DNA of 64,000 bases from Curtobacterium sp. GC_Cur_3 (GTDB taxonomy: Bacteria; Actinomycetota; Actinomycetes; Actinomycetales; Microbacteriaceae), in contig NZ_JALNUI010000005.1 in assembly GCF_026544205.1 (NCBI RefSeq), positions 62,001-126,000 of the forward strand. The letters run 5' to 3'. Under the pieces are notes generated by a model. The model did no database searches. It saw only the letters and a program-made list of their open reading frames with translations, and was not told the origin of the DNA. The position numbers were made by a program, and so were the translations under genes. Positions 60,533 through 64,000 of this stretch are shown here, in pieces; position 1 is the stretch's first letter; every line of letters starts with the position of its first letter.

Positions 60533-61312
60533 ATGCGCGTGCGCCACGTCCTCGTCACCGCCGCACTGGCCGCTGCTCTGCTCGCCGTCCCGACGGCGCT
60601 GATCGTCGCGCACCCGGCGGTCGCCGCGTACGGGTCGACCACCGACGTGACCGGTCCGCAGGCCGCACGGGTGGTGGCCGCGCGGGCCGCCGAGCTCCGC
60701 CACACCCCGGACCAGGTCCTCACCGGGGCCCTCGGCGCAGCGGGCGGCCACTCGGTGCCCTTCGCCTACGCCGGCGACTCGATCACCGCCCGGCCCGGCT
60801 CGTGGCTGCGCGACCTGGCCGCCACACCTGCCGGGGAAGCGGTCGTCCGGGCCGTCGGTGGCTACGCCCACAGCGGGTACCGCTCGGACCAGGTGCTCGC
60901 CCGGATGCCCATCGTGCACGGCGAGGACGTCCTGGTCGTGGAGCTGGGGACGAACGACGTGAACCAGCACGTGCCGACCGCGACGACGCTGCGGGACGTC
61001 GACCGCCTGGTGGCGCAGGTCGCAGCGCCGCACGTGCTCCTGGTCGCGGCGCCGCCGTCGGACCACACGACGAGCCTGTGGGGCGTCGACCGTCGGACGG
61101 GCAACGCCACGCTCGACCGGGCCCTGGTCGTCGACGCGCGCCGCCACGGGTGGAGCGAGACCGACCCGTTCGCCGCGGACCGCGAGCGCGACGGCTCCTG
61201 GGTCCCCGGGACCTCCACGGACGGCATCCACCCCACGACCGCGGCGAACCACGCGATCGCCGGCCGCTTCGCCGCGGCCATCACGGCTGCCGCGCAGACC
61301 GCGCGCGCCTGA
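60533..61312 (+). CDS. Secreted SGNH/GDSL-family hydrolase
   Basis: This secreted hydrolase of 259 residues has a signal peptide (VLVTAALAAALLAVPTALIV, cleavage near AVAA). The SGNH blocks are present: FAYAGDSITARPGSW (catalytic Ser in GDSI), a Gly in block II, VVELGTNDVNQH (Asn) and STDGIHPTTAAN (Asp and His). It would be an esterase or lipase-type enzyme acting outside the cell or on the wall. GGGA lies 6 nt before the ATG. It is followed by a GGAGGC-type terminator. Confidence 0.9.
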   Translation: MRVRHVLVTAALAAALLAVPTALIVAHPAVAAYGSTTDVTGPQAARVVAARAAELRHTPDQVLTGALGAAGGHSVPFAYAGDSITARPGSWLRDLAATPAGEAVVRAVGGYAHSGYRSDQVLARMPIVHGEDVLVVELGTNDVNQHVPTATTLRDVDRLVAQVAAPHVLLVAAPPSDHTTSLWGVDRRTGNATLDRALVVDARRHGWSETDPFAADRERDGSWVPGTSTDGIHPTTAANHAIAGRFAAAITAAAQTARA

Positions 61313-61335
61313 GCGGGGTCCTGGACGCACCCCGG

Positions 61336-61386
61336 GACGCAACAGGAGGCCCGGTACACGTGGTGCGCCGAGCCTCCTGTTGCGTC
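61336..61386. terminator. Hairpin terminator (GGAGGC family)
   Basis: GACGCAACAGGAGGC and GCCTCCTGTTGCGTC are perfect 15-bp arms with a partly paired 21-nt centre, between the convergent SGNH and DUF4126 genes. Confidence 0.85.
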
Positions 61387-61399
61387 GTGTGGTCGCGGG

Positions 61400-61885
61400 T
61401 CAGCGCGAGGTGAGCACCTTCGTCGTGCCGGCGATGACCGCCGCGTCCTCGGCGAGCGCCACCAGCGGGTCGCGCAGGCCGGTCGTCTTCGTGACGGACT
61501 TCCGGGCGAGCAGTCCGACGTAGCTGCCGATGACGGCTCCGATCGCCCCGAGGATCGCGCCCTCGACCCGGCGGTCGCGCTTGCCGGTCGTGCCGATCGC
61601 CAGCCCGACGAACGCGCCGGAGGTGGCGCGGCCGATCAGGCCGGTCGCGGCGGTGCGGCTCGGGGTCATCGGGAGCTTGTCACCGATGATCTCGCCGACG
61701 GCGCCGGCGATGAGCAGGCCGCGTCCGAGCGGCGTGCGGAACGCGGGCCAGTCCTGCCACGCGCCGGACAGCTCCTTGCGGTCGCGGTTGAGCGCCAGGA
61801 GTGCGAGCGGGGTGGCGCTGCGGCCACCCGTCAGGATGCCGAGCAGCAGGGCCTTCGTACCGGTGTGCTTCGTGTTCTTCGCCAT
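61400..61885 (-). CDS. DUF4126-like membrane protein
   Basis: This protein of 161 residues has three or four short membrane segments and a DUF4126-like pattern: LLGILTGGRSATPLALLALN (GxRSxxPLA) and LLIAGAVGEIIGDKLPMTPS. It then has Gly-rich helices GAILGAIGAVIGSYVGLLAR. GAGGAG lies 5 nt before the ATG at 61885. Function unknown. It appears monocistronic. Confidence 0.78.
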   Translation of the reverse strand: MAKNTKHTGTKALLLGILTGGRSATPLALLALNRDRKELSGAWQDWPAFRTPLGRGLLIAGAVGEIIGDKLPMTPSRTAATGLIGRATSGAFVGLAIGTTGKRDRRVEGAILGAIGAVIGSYVGLLARKSVTKTTGLRDPLVALAEDAAVIAGTTKVLTSR

Positions 61886-62021
61886 GGGGTCTCCTCACAA
61901 GATCGTGGTCGACGCTACCCACGGGACCTGGCCGCCGCACCGGGATGTCCACGGTCGGGCGCACGACGTCCGCCGAGCGGCGCGGTGTAGTCATGGGGTC
62001 CCCCGAACGAACAGGACCACC

Positions 62022-62588
62022 GTGACCGACGCCGACCGCATCCGCGCCACCGCTGCCCCGCGGGCGCGGGTGGGTGCCGTGGACGAGGCCGGTCGGCTCC
62101 GGCTCCTCGGGGCAGCCGTCTCCGGGGCCGCGTTCGCCCTGGTGTTCGTGATGCTCGTGCTGTCCTCGTGGACCGCGGCGACCACGGGCGTGCTGGTGTC
62201 CGTCGGTGTGCCGGCCGCGGCGGTCGGCGGGACGCTCGGCGTCGTGCTGCTGCTGCGCTCGTGGCGGATCGAGGGCGGCTACAAGCGGGCGAGTGCGGTG
62301 CAGCGCTGGATCTCCGACGGCCGGGTGCCGATCGACGTCCCCGCGACGGAGTGGATCCCGCTGCTGCACGGGCAGGCCGACCGGCAGGTCGCCGGCTGGG
62401 GGAAGATCCTGACCGCGGTGCTGTGGTTCGCGATGTCCTGGTCGATGCGGAGTCAGCACGGATGGGTCATCACGCTGCTGCTCTGCGGGCTGTGGACCGG
62501 GCTCGGGCTGTGGAGCGCCGTCGTCGTCATCCCGCGCGCCCGGGCCGCCGCCGCGATCCTGCGTCGGGGTGTCTCGACGCCCGAGTGA
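62022..62588 (+). CDS. Membrane protein of unknown function
   Basis: This product of 188 residues has four hydrophobic segments in two pairs: AAVSGAAFALVFVMLVLSSW and VGVPAAAVGGTLGVVLLL, then ILTAVLWFAMSW and VITLLLCGLWTGLGLWSAVV. A hydrophilic loop lies between the pairs (KRASAVQRWISDGRVPIDVP). The GTG at 62022 follows AGGA by 6 nt. It was not recognised as a named family. It is convergent with a small membrane-protein gene. Confidence 0.7.
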   Translation: MTDADRIRATAAPRARVGAVDEAGRLRLLGAAVSGAAFALVFVMLVLSSWTAATTGVLVSVGVPAAAVGGTLGVVLLLRSWRIEGGYKRASAVQRWISDGRVPIDVPATEWIPLLHGQADRQVAGWGKILTAVLWFAMSWSMRSQHGWVITLLLCGLWTGLGLWSAVVVIPRARAAAAILRRGVSTPE

Positions 62589-62598
62589 CCCGACCCGG

Positions 62599-62775
62599 TC
62601 AGGGCCTCCGGTGACGGCCGCGGATGGCGGACCCGAGGTACACGATCGCTCCGAACAGGGCGAGACCGGCGAGGACCCTGCTCATCCAACCGGGCAGGTC
62701 ACCAGGGGCGACCGTGATGGCGACGCTGGCGGCGACGAGGACGAGACTGACCACGATCGCCACCGGAACGCGCAT
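62599..62775 (-). CDS. Small two-helix membrane protein
   Basis: This product of 58 residues has two hydrophobic segments (VPVAIVVSLVLVAASVAITV and VLAGLALFGAIVYLGSAI) and a basic end (RGRHRRP). The start at 62775 is supported by TACCGT 7 nt upstream (leaderless). It is divergent from the SDR gene. Function unknown. Confidence 0.65.
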   Translation of the reverse strand: MRVPVAIVVSLVLVAASVAITVAPGDLPGWMSRVLAGLALFGAIVYLGSAIRGRHRRP

Positions 62776-62868
62776 GACGGCCACGGTAGTGGCATCTCGC
62801 ATTCCAGTGCAAGGTGTTGCCACCGCCGGGTTGGGCTGCGGAGCGCCGTGGACGTGTAGGCAGGGTGC

Positions 62869-63657
62869 ATGGCCCCCCAGAAGCAGCCCTTCCGTGCCCG
62901 CCGCGCCCTCGTCACCGGAGCGAGCGGGGGCATCGGCGAAGCGCTCGCCGTCGGACTCGCCCGTGGCGGCAGCGACCTCGTCCTGGTGGCGCGGTCGGCC
63001 GACAAGCTCGAGGCGGTCGCCGCCCGGGTCCGCCGTGACCACGGGGTGCGCGCGGAGGTCCTCGTCGCCGACCTGTCCACCGACGCCGGCGTCGACCACG
63101 TCATCACGTCCCTGGCCGGCAGCCGGGTGGACATCGTCGTGGCGAACGCCGGTCTCGGGTCGCACGGTGACTTCGTCGACGACTCCGAGGAGCGGAACCG
63201 GACCCAGATCGCGCTGAACATCACCGCGGTCACCCGGCTCGTGCACGCGTTCCTGCCGGGGATGCTCGCGCGCGGGGTCGGTGGCGTGATGACGGTCGCC
63301 TCCACCGCGGCGTTCCAGCCGACACCGGGCATGGGCGTCTACGGCGCGACGAAGGCCTTCGTGCTCTCCCTGACCGAGGCGATCTGGCAGGAGACCCGCG
63401 GCCGTGGTGTCCGTGTGCTCGCTCTCTGCCCGGGGCCGACCGAGACGGGGTTCTTCGACGCCGCGGGCAGCTCGTCGCTCGAGGGCGGACGACAGACCGC
63501 GGAGCAGGTCGCCGCCGTCGGGCTCCGGGCCTTCGCGCGGGCGGGCGGTCCGACCGTCGTGTCGGGCCTCGGCAACACGGTCATCGCGAGCGCGCACCGG
63601 TTCGTGCCGCGCGGGCTGATGGCCCGGATGTCGGCGCTCTACACCGCGGGCGACTGA
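62869..63657 (+). CDS. Short-chain dehydrogenase/reductase (SDR)
   Basis: This SDR of 262 residues is of the YqjQ/DltE-like type, with cofactor motif ALVTGASGGIGEALAVGLAR and VANAGLGSHGDFVDD (variant of NNAG). The catalytic Ser is in VASTAAFQPTP and YxxxK in VYGATKAFVLSLTEA, followed by LCPGPTETGFF. A TAGGCA box lies 6 nt before the ATG. Its last 19 bp overlap the convergent gene at the window edge. Substrate unknown. Confidence 0.92.
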   Translation: MAPQKQPFRARRALVTGASGGIGEALAVGLARGGSDLVLVARSADKLEAVAARVRRDHGVRAEVLVADLSTDAGVDHVITSLAGSRVDIVVANAGLGSHGDFVDDSEERNRTQIALNITAVTRLVHAFLPGMLARGVGGVMTVASTAAFQPTPGMGVYGATKAFVLSLTEAIWQETRGRGVRVLALCPGPTETGFFDAAGSSSLEGGRQTAEQVAAVGLRAFARAGGPTVVSGLGNTVIASAHRFVPRGLMARMSALYTAGD

Positions 63658-64000
63658 CGCCAGGACCGGACGGGCGGCTGGATGATCCGCCGGTCGGACG
63701 CGCACCAGCGGGCGACGATGCCGACGACCACGGCGCCGCCACCGTCGGCGAGCAGGTCCCCGATCGTGTCGTCGTACCCGACGAAGATCGTGGAGTCGAG
63801 GTAGTTGTGGCCGACCCACTCGAACATCTCCCACACGGCGCCGATCGCCAGGCCGACGGTCCCGCAGACGACGACCGCGACGACGAGCCGCATCCGCGTG
63901 GCGTCGGGCAGGATCCCGAGGTCCGACGCGATGACGACCACAAGCACGGCGAGCGCACCGACGAGCAGGAAGTGGATGGCCTTGTCCCAGCCGGGGACGG
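63639..64000 (-). CDS. DUF2238/VanZ-like membrane protein (partial, N-terminus beyond window)
   Basis: The frame is open to the window edge and encodes the last 119 residues. A segment with PGWDKAIHFLLVGALAVLVV is followed by GLAIGAVWEMFEWVGHNYLD and VGYDDTIGDLLADGGGAVVV. The pattern WExxE...GYxDTxxDLxxDxxGA is typical of DUF2238-like membrane proteins of unknown function. The start lies outside the window. It ends within the 3' end of the convergent SDR gene, a 19-bp tail-to-tail overlap. Confidence 0.75.
   Translation of the reverse strand, partial: VPGWDKAIHFLLVGALAVLVVVIASDLGILPDATRMRLVVAVVVCGTVGLAIGAVWEMFEWVGHNYLDSTIFVGYDDTIGDLLADGGGAVVVGIVARWCASDRRIIQPPVRSWRQSPAV

Overview
The window is about 64 kb of very GC-rich chromosomal DNA with densely packed genes, many ATGA stop/start overlaps and frequent GTG starts. 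Gene content (monomeric NADP isocitrate dehydrogenase, MmyB-type XRE regulator, ScbR-like TetR, PspC and DUF3817 membrane proteins, TMEM175, lactococcin-972-type bacteriocin) points to an actinobacterium, most likely Microbacteriaceae and plausibly Curtobacterium-like. This assignment is inference from gene families, not from a marker gene. No rRNA, tRNA, CRISPR array, insertion sequence or prophage was seen. No stretch longer than 300 bases lacks a gene.

Region 1 (1-7906) is an amino-sugar locus. A lipoprotein ABC binding protein (cut by the window edge), a Gfo/Idh/MocA oxidoreductase and a DeoR repressor lie on the minus strand. A five-gene, fully overlapping operon diverges on the plus strand: SIS isomerase/deaminase, ROK kinase, N-acetylhexosamine-6-phosphate deacetylase, PfkB kinase and class II aldolase. 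Together these make a complete N-acetylgalactosamine-to-triose-phosphate route. Region 2 (7958-18060) holds a secreted sedolisin with a lectin tail, L-serine dehydratase, PspC, a quinone-type oxidoreductase, an atypical AroE, a CrtI-like oxidase, a frameshifted Abi-like gene and small membrane proteins. Region 3 (18091-29157) is transport: a MacB-like exporter beside a TetR gene, a xylose-type CUT2 ABC system with a ROK repressor, and a four-gene OpuC/ProU-like compatible-solute importer.

Region 4 (29356-32523) is a compact bacteriocin operon: a lactococcin-972-like precursor, a 662-residue bacteriocin-associated membrane protein and its ATPase. Region 5 (32526-39301) has DinB/DUF664, DUF6197 and phosphotransferase genes, an ScbR-like TetR, a degenerate GAF-PP2C protein and a ThuA/Gfo pair. 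Region 6 (39328-51350) has isocitrate dehydrogenase under a MarR-like palindrome, a CPA1 antiporter, TMEM175, an M23 peptidase, a CNNM/CorC protein, an SDR-MmyB pair, a methyltransferase-like protein and a FusB-like EF-G-binding zinc-finger protein preceded by a tiny leader frame. Region 7 (51364-64000) is rich in aldo/keto reductases, SDRs and TetR regulators with clear palindromic operators, followed by an SGNH hydrolase and membrane proteins.

Three genome-wide habits are visible. More than twenty genes have a TANNNT box 6-8 nt before the start codon, the signature of leaderless transcription. Six convergent gene pairs are separated by near-perfect hairpins sharing a GGAGGC/GCCTCC core. A 58-bp palindrome with 20-bp arms occurs twice, 27 kb apart. 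The features most worth follow-up are the bacteriocin operon, the leader frame before the FusB-like gene, the dispersed palindrome, the SDR carrying a GH3-like N-terminal segment, and the paired operators around the SDR/TetR genes.
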